Origin: Dechloromonas denitrificans
Lineage (GTDB): Bacteria; Pseudomonadota; Gammaproteobacteria; Burkholderiales; Rhodocyclaceae
Length of the DNA: 64,000 nt
Assembly: GCF_001551835.1 (NCBI RefSeq)
Contig: NZ_LODL01000005.1
Coordinates: forward strand, 231,757 to 295,756
Direction: 5' to 3'
The translations under genes and the position numbers were made by a program. The stretch's first letter is position 1, and every line of letters begins with the position of its first letter. Positions 43,379 to 52,003 of this stretch are shown piece by piece. Under the pieces are notes generated by a model, which was not told the DNA's origin, did not search any database, and saw nothing but the letters and a program-made list of their open reading frames with translations.

Positions 43379-44285
43379 CGTGACGTGTAGCCCGCCTCTC
43401 GGAAATACTGGCATATGTCGCCGGCGGACACTTCCAAGTCGGAAGCCCATTCTGCGGCCAGCTTCTGGGGCGTGGTGTTGGCCAAGTCACTGCGTTTTGA
43501 GTAGCGCTGTGCTCATATGCAGATATTGTATCTGGCCGCCGAAAATATGGAGCACAGCGGCATCAGATGCAGCGAGACGCTGCCACCCCGAAAACCAATA
43601 GCCTGATAGGACTTTCCGGTCTGCTCGCAATTTGGGGAATTCGCGTTATCCCTTGCTCACGCAAGCCAAAAAATACCTGCTTTGCGTACACGACTGATAC
43701 TTGACCACTATGAATAGGATTAGCGGTATTCCTCTGAAGGCTTAGCCCTCGAATACTGAACGGCCACGGAATCCATCGGCCAGGTAATCAATGCCGAACG
43801 GGTCGATACCAAGCAAAATGATGTTGCTTGGCACAATGGCCAGTAGCTTCGTCTGCTAAAGATACGCTGGGTGCCTCTTCAAGCACTTCGTTTTCAATCC
43901 AGCCCATTCGGCCAACACCACCGATACCTGCTTCTGGAACACGAGCTTTGCAAGATGCTGCCGAACTCGGCATCGTATTCGCGATGTTTTCCGCCAACGT
44001 TAACCCCGAAGAAATTCGCTACCCCGTGTGCCTCGAGACAATGTGGCAAATTTGGTACCAAGCGAGGGCACAATACGAGCAGTACCGTTTACCGCAGACC
44101 TCGACCGACCCTAGATGCCCCCGAATAAAGGCATCAGCGATGCTATTTACTCCCTCTCGCTCAATGGTTTTTATACCTCAATTTCGCCGATATGTCAAGC
44201 CTAACTATTTGATTTAATGTGGTTATGCTATAGTTTATCATTGATTTTAATTGGCGCGGCAATTCTATTGATGAGGAGCGGTAGC
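43379..44285. other. Degenerate region with short coding remnants
   Basis: No intact gene is supportable here. On the minus strand, ~43379-43515 reads KLAAEWASDLEVSAGDICQY before a TGA, and ~43742-43850 reads LLAIVPSNIILLGIDPFGID before a TAA. Both look like C-terminal ends of genes whose upstream parts are lost or frameshifted. Sequence around 44150-44285 is AT-rich and may hold a promoter for the following short frame. Confidence 0.4.
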
Positions 44286-44354
44286 ATGGACAGTCTTGTT
44301 TTAAGCATTGCGGCAGCGCAACAAGTCAAATTTGCAGCTACAGCAGGGGCATAA
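44286..44354 (+). CDS. 22-codon short frame with strong ribosome site
   Basis: ATG preceded by GAGGAG at eight bases, encoding a 22-residue peptide beginning MDSLVLSIAAAQQVKF. It lies between an AT-rich segment and the HAD remnant that leads into gmtY. It may be a leader peptide or the start of a truncated gene. Too short to assign. Confidence 0.3.
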   Translation: MDSLVLSIAAAQQVKFAATAGA

Positions 44355-44356
44355 AC

Positions 44357-44485
44357 TTGCCCCCGGTGCTGTTTCTCGACTTTGACGGCGTCATGCATGG
44401 GCATGTCACGCCTGAGGACGGCAACGTTTTTGCCGACTTGGGCTTCCCGCCGGACGAGGCAGCCCGTTCCCGAAGTCGTACCTAA
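44357..44485 (+). pseudogene. N-terminal fragment of a HAD protein
   Basis: The frame reads LPPVLFLDFDGVMHGHV, the HAD nucleophile motif, and ends with TAA after 43 codons. Motifs II-IV are missing. The fragment overlaps the annotated 5' end of gmtY in another frame, so the gmtY leader is built on HAD-gene sequence. Confidence 0.6.
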
Positions 44486-45902
44486 ATTGCCTTCTCCACA
44501 TCGTACCGCTCATGCGGTTGTTGATGTCCCGATTGAGGGGCGGCTAGGTGTTGCACTTCCTTTGCTGTTCCTTGCTGATGGGGAGGTGGCTGTCTTTGCG
44601 GCATCATTCCTTCGCAATCTGCTGTTCGTAGGGACTGAGCCGGCTACGCTAATAAAGCATGCGAAATCTATCGGGCTGTTCTACGACTATTACGTGCTGG
44701 AGAAGGGGGCTCCATCGCTAGATGGGCGGGGGATGGCGCTCTTGGTTATGCAGTTCTATGAAGCGCGCCGCAATGGCTGTCCGAGTCTTGGGTGGTCTCC
44801 TGTCAAGGTGACCACGGCTCATAATGATTTAAGGCACATTACCGATTTCTCCTCGTTTTGCGCCACTAACTTCGGGCACGTCGAAGCCAATCCAGTAGAA
44901 GAAATTCTGCTGAGTCAGCTATCCGGGAAAGAGTTCAACCTTTGGCTGGCTCAGGCTTCAGCCAGAAAGAAGTGGGACCTGCTATTTCACGCATACGGTG
45001 CGACCGAGGAAGGGCGCGGGAAATTGCGAAAACCTTCCTTCCGGCCTAAGCGGAGAAAGTTTAAGCGGACTAAGTCAGTTAAATATTTCCCGCCCGTGCA
45101 CGTCCTTAACTTCATTGCCCAAGGTCGTTCAGTACGCGACCGGTTGTGCTGGCTACTGCTGTTTTTCGGTGGGCTACGCATCTCCGAACTGATGCACATC
45201 TTCACGCGGGACATCTCGATAAATGCCGACGATGGCACAGCCCGCGTAGTTATTGCGCATCCGGAAGACGGGCAAATTGATTGGGTCGACGCCACTGGAA
45301 GGCGTCGCAACGGTAATCGTGCCTCCTTTCTTCTTGATAAGTACAACACCATTCCCCGTACCCAGTTGCCTCACCGGCATCCGCTCCACGCTGGCTGGAA
45401 AGGAATGCTGATGGATGACGCGCGCCGGGAGGAAAGCATTGTGTACTGGAGTAACCCCAGCATGGGAAGGCTCTTCCTGGAACTGCACAAGGAGTACATG
45501 CGCACAGTTCGGCTCGGGGTGGCAGACGAACATCCTTATTACTTCGTGGCGCAACGAGGTGATGCCTTCGGCGAGCCGCTGAAGCTCTCCGGGCTGACAA
45601 AGCAGTTTTACCGATGTGCAGACCGTGCAGACCTTCCGGTTCCATCTGATGGTATTAATCCGCATGGAGGAAGGCATTTCTACGGCTACTACACGGCTAC
45701 TTGGCTGAGGCTTTCAAAGGAGCGGGTGCAGAAAATGATGCACCACGCCCAACTATCCTCAACCGAGGTCTACTACACCATAGATAGCGCCGTCATGCGC
45801 TCAGAATTGGCTCAGGCCCATCAGCGGATGGCAGAGGCCATGCCGGCGTTTTTGCAGAACAAACAGCGCTTGCTGTCAGATGAAGGTGGTGAACATGAGT
45901 GA
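44382..45902 (+). CDS. gmtY: Tyrosine recombinase, GmtY-like
   Basis: A protein of up to 506 residues. The C-terminal catalytic domain shows Arg266 (GGLRISELMHI), the HxxR box (His428, Arg431 in NPHGGRH), His454/455 in MMHHAQLSSTEVYY, and the nucleophile Tyr464/465. Residues ~60-220 look like the SAM-like DNA-binding part. The true start is uncertain: codons 1-34 overlap a HAD remnant in another frame, and the conserved-looking part begins near residue 45. It overlaps the next gene by eight bases. Size, order and partners match GmtY of the Gamma-Mobile-Trio, as I recall it from published work. Confidence 0.82.
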   Translation: MTASCMGMSRLRTATFLPTWASRRTRQPVPEVVPKLPSPHRTAHAVVDVPIEGRLGVALPLLFLADGEVAVFAASFLRNLLFVGTEPATLIKHAKSIGLFYDYYVLEKGAPSLDGRGMALLVMQFYEARRNGCPSLGWSPVKVTTAHNDLRHITDFSSFCATNFGHVEANPVEEILLSQLSGKEFNLWLAQASARKKWDLLFHAYGATEEGRGKLRKPSFRPKRRKFKRTKSVKYFPPVHVLNFIAQGRSVRDRLCWLLLFFGGLRISELMHIFTRDISINADDGTARVVIAHPEDGQIDWVDATGRRRNGNRASFLLDKYNTIPRTQLPHRHPLHAGWKGMLMDDARREESIVYWSNPSMGRLFLELHKEYMRTVRLGVADEHPYYFVAQRGDAFGEPLKLSGLTKQFYRCADRADLPVPSDGINPHGGRHFYGYYTATWLRLSKERVQKMMHHAQLSSTEVYYTIDSAVMRSELAQAHQRMAEAMPAFLQNKQRLLSDEGGEHE

Positions 45903-48900
45903 GTTTGGCCTGAAGGTCTTTGAATCCCCTGTGACGAAGCGTCAGATTTCGCTTAACACCCATCCCACGGAATTCGTCTGGCTGCATGTTCCCTCGCATG
46001 CTGAGTTTGAGGCTGTGCTGCGTGAACATGAGCGCATTCGTATTCAGGAGGCCTGGGAGGAGTGGTCCGCACTTCTGGATGAAACCTCGATAAAAGGATT
46101 CCGGCCTGCGCTTAACTCCTCACTCCGGAACCTATCAACATCAGCCGTCGCACGTCGCCTTGGATACTCGAGAGTTCGAGGCGTTGGCGAAGAGTTGCGC
46201 AAGCTGTCTGTTGAAGAGCAGCGAGCGCGGCTTCGGCAGTGCATGCCGAATAGCTATGAAGAGCTGGTTGAGATGGCTAGTGCACCTGGGTTGATTCATA
46301 CCTATACTCAAAACATACGGCAAGATTTCCTGAATACAGGGGATGTTCAGGCATTTGTTCGACACATCTCAAGCTACCCGATAGCTGCCAAGACCGGGGA
46401 GCAGCGGCGCGTGGTTTCCCGGTATGCAGAGTTGCTTCTTATGCTTCGAGCAAAAGGTTGGCTACTGTTCGCCACCGCCTTTGTAAATTGGTCTAATCAA
46501 ACCAAGTGGAGCGCTGCGCTAAATCCAGCTTACACCGGCGAAATGGCAGGCCTCTTGAATGAGTTTAGGGGGCATCTTGATGATGAGCGCCTGGACCACA
46601 TGAGCCCGGTTGAGAGATTTGGCTGTGGGGCAATATTGGTCAGTTCGATGACTGAACTCAGCGACATGTCTGCCCCGCTTATTGAGGAGCTCGAGGCCAT
46701 GTGCGCAACATGGGCTGAGACTGCCGGCCGGGATGGTGGTCGGTTGGCTGGTGATTCTCGTTGGGAGTTAAAGCTAGGGCGTGCACTGCGGACTATCTGG
46801 AACCATGCACACCCCTCCCAGCCTATAGCCCAGAAACCACACCATAACCGGAAAGAGATTCTCAAGCTCGATGGCTCTTTCGAATGGTTGGTGGTTGCTA
46901 GACCTGAGTTTCATATTTGGACAGCCACACTTGCACGCTTTGTCAGCCAACGAACCTCGTCTGCCTCAAAGCAAAGCCTCATCACTGGATTGAATTTCTT
47001 CTGCGATTTCCTATCCACGCTGCCGACCCCACCGTTATCACCAGAGCGTGTAGAGCGTCGGCTACATATTCATGACGTAACTTTGCGCAATAAAGCCACG
47101 TTTATGCAGGCCTTGGCGGAGTGGGATAGAGATGCCAGGCGAAAGAACCTGTTTCTGGGCTACCTGAAAGAGTTCTTTGACTGGGTGCGAGATTGGCTGC
47201 ATGCCGAAGGGCGAATGGCCGAAGCTAATGCGTATGTGAACCCTGTGACCAGCCAGGACTTCTTCGATACCGGGGAGCGTAACGCCCAAAGCTTTCGGAC
47301 TGCATTGCCTTCGTGGTTGCTGAAGGAGTTACGCGAGACCATCACCGATGACGATTTTGCTTTCTTTCGCTTGGACCAGACCCGTGATTGGATAACAGTC
47401 TTCGACCGTGCGCACGGCAAAACTATACGTCAGTGGTGGCCTGGCAGCGCGGTTTGCTTGCTGGTGATGCTCGAATTGCCTTTGCGTAGCCATCAAGCCC
47501 GATGGTTGGATTCGGGCCTCCTGGATGAATTCACGCTGGACCACACAACCGGAAAGATGGCTAAAAACGACCATGTTGGTGTCATTAATGGGCGCCGAGA
47601 AGGGTGCATTCGCCAGATGCACGATACATTACGACAGGAGACTTGGTGTGGTTTGTTCGTGAACACCAATAAGACTGCTATGTATAAATCGGACAAGCCC
47701 GGCTATGAGGTCCCATACTTGCCGCCAGTGTTGGCCGAGCACCTTGTCCGAGTACGGGAATGGAGCCTTCGCTACCTCCCTCCTCTTGCCAAACCGGTTC
47801 TATACGCGGAGGCAGCTCTTGGTCGCCATGTGTATTCTGAAGCGAACATACAGCATGCTCCCCGGGTGGCACCGTTGTTCCGCGACCCTACAACTATAGA
47901 TAAAACGAGCCCCGTGACTTACAGTCGGCTTGCGCGAGCCTATGTTCGTGTCCTGGCCGAAACGGAGAAAAAGGTCAAAAATAAGTATGGTGTAGACATT
48001 CAGCTAACTGAGCCAAAACCAAACGGTAAGGGCTTGGCTTGGAAGTATGACCTGCACACCCTGCGGATTAGTGGCATCAGCGCCATGATTGAGAATGGTG
48101 TCCCACTCGAGGTGGTTTCCCAGTTTGTGGCGGGACATGCGTCGCTATTGATGACCTTGTGGTATCTCAAGAGCTCGCCTGGGAAAATGCGGGAGTTCAT
48201 TGCCAAAGCGCATGATAAGGCAGCAGTTGAGGAGGACTTCGTCGGTAGCAGTGACTTCTTGGCAAATGTTGAACAGTTCTCTCCATTCTTGCTGTCGAAG
48301 GATAGCGACCGACGCTCGGCGAATGGCGATGTAGCCTTTGCAGCTATGAAAGAGCACTCTGGTTTGTGGACCATCTCCAGTGATGGCATCTGCCCAGGTA
48401 CCGCATGTTCTGAGGGCGGGCAGCTCGATGTAACTGGCGAGCGTTATGGTGCAGTGCCTGGCGGTCGTCGTTGCGGTTTGTGTCGATTCTGGCTGACTGG
48501 GCCAGCGTTCATTCTTGGACAAGTTGCAGAGGTAAATAACCTCATTTATCAAGTTCGCCGAAAGGGGCAAGAACTCGGCGATGCGCGCGACCAGCTGATT
48601 GACCAGACAGATGCCGGCTTGAAGTCGAAGGCGGCACATACGCGAAACCGCATCGAGGCGCTTGAGCGGGAAATTATGTTGGATATTACGGAGTGGCAGG
48701 CCAGGTATGCATTCGCCACGGAGTCGTCAAGCCTTCTCGATGAGTACGTCAAAACACGTCAGCAATTAGCTGCTGACCGTAACCTGCCAGCCCCGCTTCT
48801 GACCACCAGTTCCGCCGAAGAGTTGAAAGTGACCTTGCTGGAGACGAACGAGTTCATCCTGATTGACCACGTTACTCAGATGGTGGACTTCCTGCCAGGG

Positions 48901-49203
48901 TTTAAAAACCGTGAAGCTATGCAGGAGAAGCATCTCATTCTGGCGCGCTTGCTCGAAGCGAACGACCTGCCTCAATTTATGTTGCAACTAGATGCTGCCA
49001 TGGCGGATGAGGCCGCAAATCTCCTGTCTTCTATGCTTCTCCAGTACGTCAGGGCACAAGACCTGCCGAGAGTGTTGGCCGGGGACATCAAGCTTGCAAG
49101 CATTCCACCTCTTGATGAAGGCATCAAGGGGTTGGCGGCAATGACCACAAACTCCATTCGCCAGTTGCATACGCGGCAGATGATTCCCCTCGCCGAGGCT
49201 TAA
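45895..49203 (+). CDS. gmtZ: GmtZ-like integrase (VPA1269-type)
   Basis: A protein of ~1,102 residues. In its second half I see a tyrosine-recombinase set: Arg531 (PLRSHQARWLDSG), His721-x-x-Arg724 (LHTLRISGIS), His748 (AGHASLLMTLWYL) and Tyr757. After the catalytic domain comes a Cys cluster (GICPGTACSEGG...RRCGLCRFW, ~residues 832-870), likely a zinc finger, and then a helical ~200-residue tail. The ATG at 45895 overlaps the gmtY stop. The gene order Y-Z-X and the unusual length identify it with GmtZ. With GmtY it probably makes the DNA exchange. Confidence 0.85.
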   Translation: MSEFGLKVFESPVTKRQISLNTHPTEFVWLHVPSHAEFEAVLREHERIRIQEAWEEWSALLDETSIKGFRPALNSSLRNLSTSAVARRLGYSRVRGVGEELRKLSVEEQRARLRQCMPNSYEELVEMASAPGLIHTYTQNIRQDFLNTGDVQAFVRHISSYPIAAKTGEQRRVVSRYAELLLMLRAKGWLLFATAFVNWSNQTKWSAALNPAYTGEMAGLLNEFRGHLDDERLDHMSPVERFGCGAILVSSMTELSDMSAPLIEELEAMCATWAETAGRDGGRLAGDSRWELKLGRALRTIWNHAHPSQPIAQKPHHNRKEILKLDGSFEWLVVARPEFHIWTATLARFVSQRTSSASKQSLITGLNFFCDFLSTLPTPPLSPERVERRLHIHDVTLRNKATFMQALAEWDRDARRKNLFLGYLKEFFDWVRDWLHAEGRMAEANAYVNPVTSQDFFDTGERNAQSFRTALPSWLLKELRETITDDDFAFFRLDQTRDWITVFDRAHGKTIRQWWPGSAVCLLVMLELPLRSHQARWLDSGLLDEFTLDHTTGKMAKNDHVGVINGRREGCIRQMHDTLRQETWCGLFVNTNKTAMYKSDKPGYEVPYLPPVLAEHLVRVREWSLRYLPPLAKPVLYAEAALGRHVYSEANIQHAPRVAPLFRDPTTIDKTSPVTYSRLARAYVRVLAETEKKVKNKYGVDIQLTEPKPNGKGLAWKYDLHTLRISGISAMIENGVPLEVVSQFVAGHASLLMTLWYLKSSPGKMREFIAKAHDKAAVEEDFVGSSDFLANVEQFSPFLLSKDSDRRSANGDVAFAAMKEHSGLWTISSDGICPGTACSEGGQLDVTGERYGAVPGGRRCGLCRFWLTGPAFILGQVAEVNNLIYQVRRKGQELGDARDQLIDQTDAGLKSKAAHTRNRIEALEREIMLDITEWQARYAFATESSSLLDEYVKTRQQLAADRNLPAPLLTTSSAEELKVTLLETNEFILIDHVTQMVDFLPGFKNREAMQEKHLILARLLEANDLPQFMLQLDAAMADEAANLLSSMLLQYVRAQDLPRVLAGDIKLASIPPLDEGIKGLAAMTTNSIRQLHTRQMIPLAEA

Positions 49204-49204
49204 T

Positions 49205-49897
49205 GTGACGAAACCTCAAATCACCGATGACATCTTTGAGACCATGTTAGCTTCAATCAATAACCCTCGCCTTAAACAGTCCCTGGAACGCGTTAAGGAT
49301 GCCTGTGACTTCCTTGAGAAGTCCCAGGGGGCTATCTCTCCAACAGCGGTTGGAAGCTACTGCTCAGACCGCTGGAAAGGACCTAAGACACAGTCTATCC
49401 GGAATTCTCAAGACACTTTGTTCCGCTATCTTCAAACAAGGATGGCTAAGCAAATACTACCCGTCACGGCAAAAAAGCAATCGTTTGAGCCGGTCATCCG
49501 CGACGAGACTGTACGGGCCTATGTGACTCTGCTCAAGACTGAGCGTGACGAAGCGATAGGGCTCAAGAATCGCATCATTGCCGGCCTTCGGAGTTTGCCT
49601 GGCATTCCGATTGATGACCTGATTGCTTCTGGCTTCAGGCAGGTTGCCGCCAGCAAGAAGGACGAGGCAGCCGTAAGCAACGAGGTGCGTGAAGCGCTGT
49701 CACGGTTGTTTACTGAAAGCAATCTTGCCTCGGTTGGCCTGGAGCTCTATCGTGAGAGACTTCGCCATATCACCACGAAAAAGGTACTACTTGAGAAGCT
49801 TGACGTTGAGGCGCTGATTGCGCTCATTCGGGCACCAAAGAGCCCTCTCGGAGCGGCAGCACTGCCGGCCCCGGGGCACGAAAACAACGCCCTCTGA
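49205..49897 (+). CDS. gmtX: GmtX-like third protein of the trio
   Basis: A 230-residue protein beginning at a GTG one base after the gmtZ stop (an ATG at 49203 hits TGA at once). It is helical and basic, with no catalytic motif. The central segment ([19 protein letters not shown]) and the pattern [31 protein letters not shown] resemble the regulatory third subunits of Tn554-like trios (TnpC class), which influence recombination orientation or frequency. It is the last gene of the island; the right end lies ~95 bases downstream. Confidence 0.78.
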   Translation: MTKPQITDDIFETMLASINNPRLKQSLERVKDACDFLEKSQGAISPTAVGSYCSDRWKGPKTQSIRNSQDTLFRYLQTRMAKQILPVTAKKQSFEPVIRDETVRAYVTLLKTERDEAIGLKNRIIAGLRSLPGIPIDDLIASGFRQVAASKKDEAAVSNEVREALSRLFTESNLASVGLELYRERLRHITTKKVLLEKLDVEALIALIRAPKSPLGAAALPAPGHENNAL

Positions 49898-49975
49898 AAT
49901 CCTGTCTTGGTTGAGTAGTTGCATAACTTGTTATAGGCTACGTGTATACAAGGCGTGTAAGCAAATAGTTGCTTT

Positions 49976-49995
49976 TTTAGGGGCGATTGTTCCGG
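49976..49995. repeat. Right junction of the island (attR-like end)
   Basis: TTTAGGGG (49976-49983) is the inverse of CCCCTAAA at the left end, and CCGG (49992-49995) is where the aas frame resumes. The spacing between the two is eight bases here and six at the left end. Confidence 0.65.
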
Positions 49996-50780
49996 AACTG
50001 GCCTACGACCGTTCCTGCACCGTGCTCTTCGGCACCTCGACCTTCCTCGGCAACTACGCCAAGTTCGCCCATCCCTACGACTTCTATCGCCTGCGCTACG
50101 TCGTCGCCGGTGCCGAAAAGCTGTCGGAAGCGGTGCGCAGCCAGTGGTTCGAGAAATTCGGCATCCGCATCTTCGAAGGTTACGGCGCCACCGAAACGGC
50201 GCCGGTTCTGGCGGTCAACACGCCGATGGCCTACAAAACCGGCACCGTCGGCAACCTGCTGCCGGGCATCGAGTATCGCCTGCAGCCGGTGTCCGGCATC
50301 GAGCATGGCGGCATCCTGCACGTGCGCGGCCCGAATGTGATGTCCGGCTATCTGAAGTCCGACCAACCGGGCGTGCTGCAGCCGCCGCTCTCCGAACTCG
50401 GCGACGGCTGGTACGAAACCGGCGACGTGGTGCAGATCGACGACGAGGGCTTTCTCAAGATCGTCGGCCGGGTAAAGCGCTTCGCCAAGATCGCCGGCGA
50501 GATGGTCAGCCTGGAAGTCGCCGAAAAGCTGGCGACGGCCAGTTCGCCCGACAAGCTGCATGCCGTGTCGAGTCAGCCCGACGCCAGCAAGGGCGAGGCG
50601 CTGGTGCTGTTCACCACCGATGCCGCGTTGAGCCGCGAACTGCTGGCCGCCAAGGCGCGCGAACTCGGCGTGCCCGAGCTGGCCGTACCGCGCAAGATCC
50701 AGCGCGTCGAAGCGCTGCCGCTGCTCGGCACCGGCAAGATCGATTACGTGACGCTGAAACGTCTGGCGGAGGCGGCATGA
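49992..50780 (+). pseudogene. aas: 3' part of aas-like gene, separated by the island
   Basis: The frame continues the AMP-binding domain from [19 protein letters not shown], with [24 protein letters not shown] and [15 protein letters not shown], to the C-terminal catalytic Lys region ([10 protein letters not shown]). An ORF reaching back to 49818 has 59 extra island codons, but no natural start of the native protein. Without the PlsC domain and P-loop this half cannot carry out the full reaction. It overlaps the next gene (ATGA), showing it was part of the same operon as the 5' half. Confidence 0.92.
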
Positions 50781-52003
50781 GGGCCGACCGTCGGCGTTTT
50801 CTCGGCTGGCTTGCCGGTGCTGCCGGGCTGGCCGCCGGCGGCGGGGCGCTGGCCAAGCCGCTGCTGGTCAATCAATGCCGCGTCGCCATTCCGGCCGGCT
50901 TGATCGACAGCCCGTGGCTGCAACAGGCGTGGGCCGACGTTGATCCAGCGCAGTTGTGGGACTGCCACGTCCACCTGGCCGGCATCGGCGATGGTGGCAG
51001 CGGTATCGTGGTCGGGCCGCAATTGTCCTCGCCGCTGCATCCGTTGCACTACGCCCAGCGCCTGTTCTACATGAATGCCGGTTGCGCCCACGAGGCGCCG
51101 GGCAAGGTCGATCAGGCCTATGTCGCGCGTCTGCTCAACCTTTGCGATGCGATGCCGGCCGGCTTCAAGGTCATGCTCTTCGCTTTCGAGCGCTTTCACG
51201 ATGGCCAGGGTGAGGCGCATCCCGAGCACTCCGCCTTCTACGTGCCGAATGCCTGGGCCGCCAGGCTGGCCAGGGATTTCCCGGCGCGCTTCGAGTGGGT
51301 CGCCTCCTTGCATCCCTACCACGCGGCTGCGGTCGACGACCTGAAACAGGCGATTTCCCAGGGCGCCCGCGCCGTCAAATGGCTGCCCGCCGCGATGGGC
51401 ATGGACCCGGCTGCGGCCCGTTGCGATGCCTTTTACCGTGTGCTGGCCGAGAGTGGCACGCCGCTGATCGTTCATTGCGGCGAGGAAAAAGCCGTCAAAG
51501 GCAGCGATACGCAGGCCTTCGGCAACCCGCTGCGCCTGCGCCGCGCGCTCGATGCCGGGGTCAAGGTCGTCGTCGCCCATTGCGCCTCGCTTGGCGACGA
51601 TCTCGACGACGCTGGCAAGCCGCATTCCAGTTTCGACCTCTTCCTGCAACTGATGGCCGAGTCGCGCGCCAAGGGGCTGCTGCACGGCGATCTCTCGGCC
51701 ATCACCCAGCGCAACCGGAAACCGGCCTTGATTCGCACACTGCTCGAGCGCGGCGACCTGCACGATCGCCTGCTGCATGGCTCCGACTACCCGCTGCCCG
51801 GCATCGTGCCGCTGACCTCGACCGCTTCCCTGGCGCGCGCCGGCTTGCTGCCGAAAGCGGCAGTTCATGATCTCGACATCCTGCGCCAGCACAATCCGCT
51901 GCTCTTCGACTTCACCCTGAAGCGCCTGCTCAACTGGCAGGGTCATTCCTTCTCTCCGGCGGTCTTCAACACCCGCCGACTTTTTGCTGCGAGCCACGCA
52001 TGA
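50777..52003 (+). CDS. Tat-exported amidohydrolase-family protein
   Basis: A 408-residue protein with a twin-arginine leader ([21 protein letters not shown]). The body is a metal-dependent hydrolase barrel: WDCHVHLAG (HxH on strand 1), [11 protein letters not shown] and [11 protein letters not shown] (later His ligands), and [11 protein letters not shown] (catalytic Asp). It resembles the amidohydrolase_2 group. The substrate is unknown. The gene overlaps both neighbours by four bases, in an operon of lipid-acylation genes, so a lipid-related amide or ester is conceivable. Insertion of the island upstream may reduce its transcription. Confidence 0.8.
   Translation: MRADRRRFLGWLAGAAGLAAGGGALAKPLLVNQCRVAIPAGLIDSPWLQQAWADVDPAQLWDCHVHLAGIGDGGSGIVVGPQLSSPLHPLHYAQRLFYMNAGCAHEAPGKVDQAYVARLLNLCDAMPAGFKVMLFAFERFHDGQGEAHPEHSAFYVPNAWAARLARDFPARFEWVASLHPYHAAAVDDLKQAISQGARAVKWLPAAMGMDPAAARCDAFYRVLAESGTPLIVHCGEEKAVKGSDTQAFGNPLRLRRALDAGVKVVVAHCASLGDDLDDAGKPHSSFDLFLQLMAESRAKGLLHGDLSAITQRNRKPALIRTLLERGDLHDRLLHGSDYPLPGIVPLTSTASLARAGLLPKAAVHDLDILRQHNPLLFDFTLKRLLNWQGHSFSPAVFNTRRLFAASHA

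Larger units (their letters stand above)
5054..49991. mobile_element. ~44.9 kb genomic island with a GmtY-GmtZ-GmtX trio, inserted in aas
   Basis: The boundaries come from the aas gene: codons 1-452 stop at 5052 and codon 453 resumes at 49995 in the same frame, with no visible loss of aas residues. Island sequence is visibly lower in GC than the flanks and has mixed gene orientation, many remnants and dispersed repeats. Mobility genes are limited to three right-end genes matching the Gamma-Mobile-Trio and a frameshifted serine resolvase. There is no relaxase, type IV secretion, replication or phage structural gene, so it is not a conjugative element or prophage. Cargo: copper and arsenic resistance, an ene-reductase block, and single-gene cassettes including possible defence or toxin-antitoxin functions. 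Confidence 0.85.

Noticed and set aside
5054..49991. Integrative conjugative element or prophage
   Set aside because: No relaxase, coupling protein, type IV secretion, replication or phage structural gene was found.
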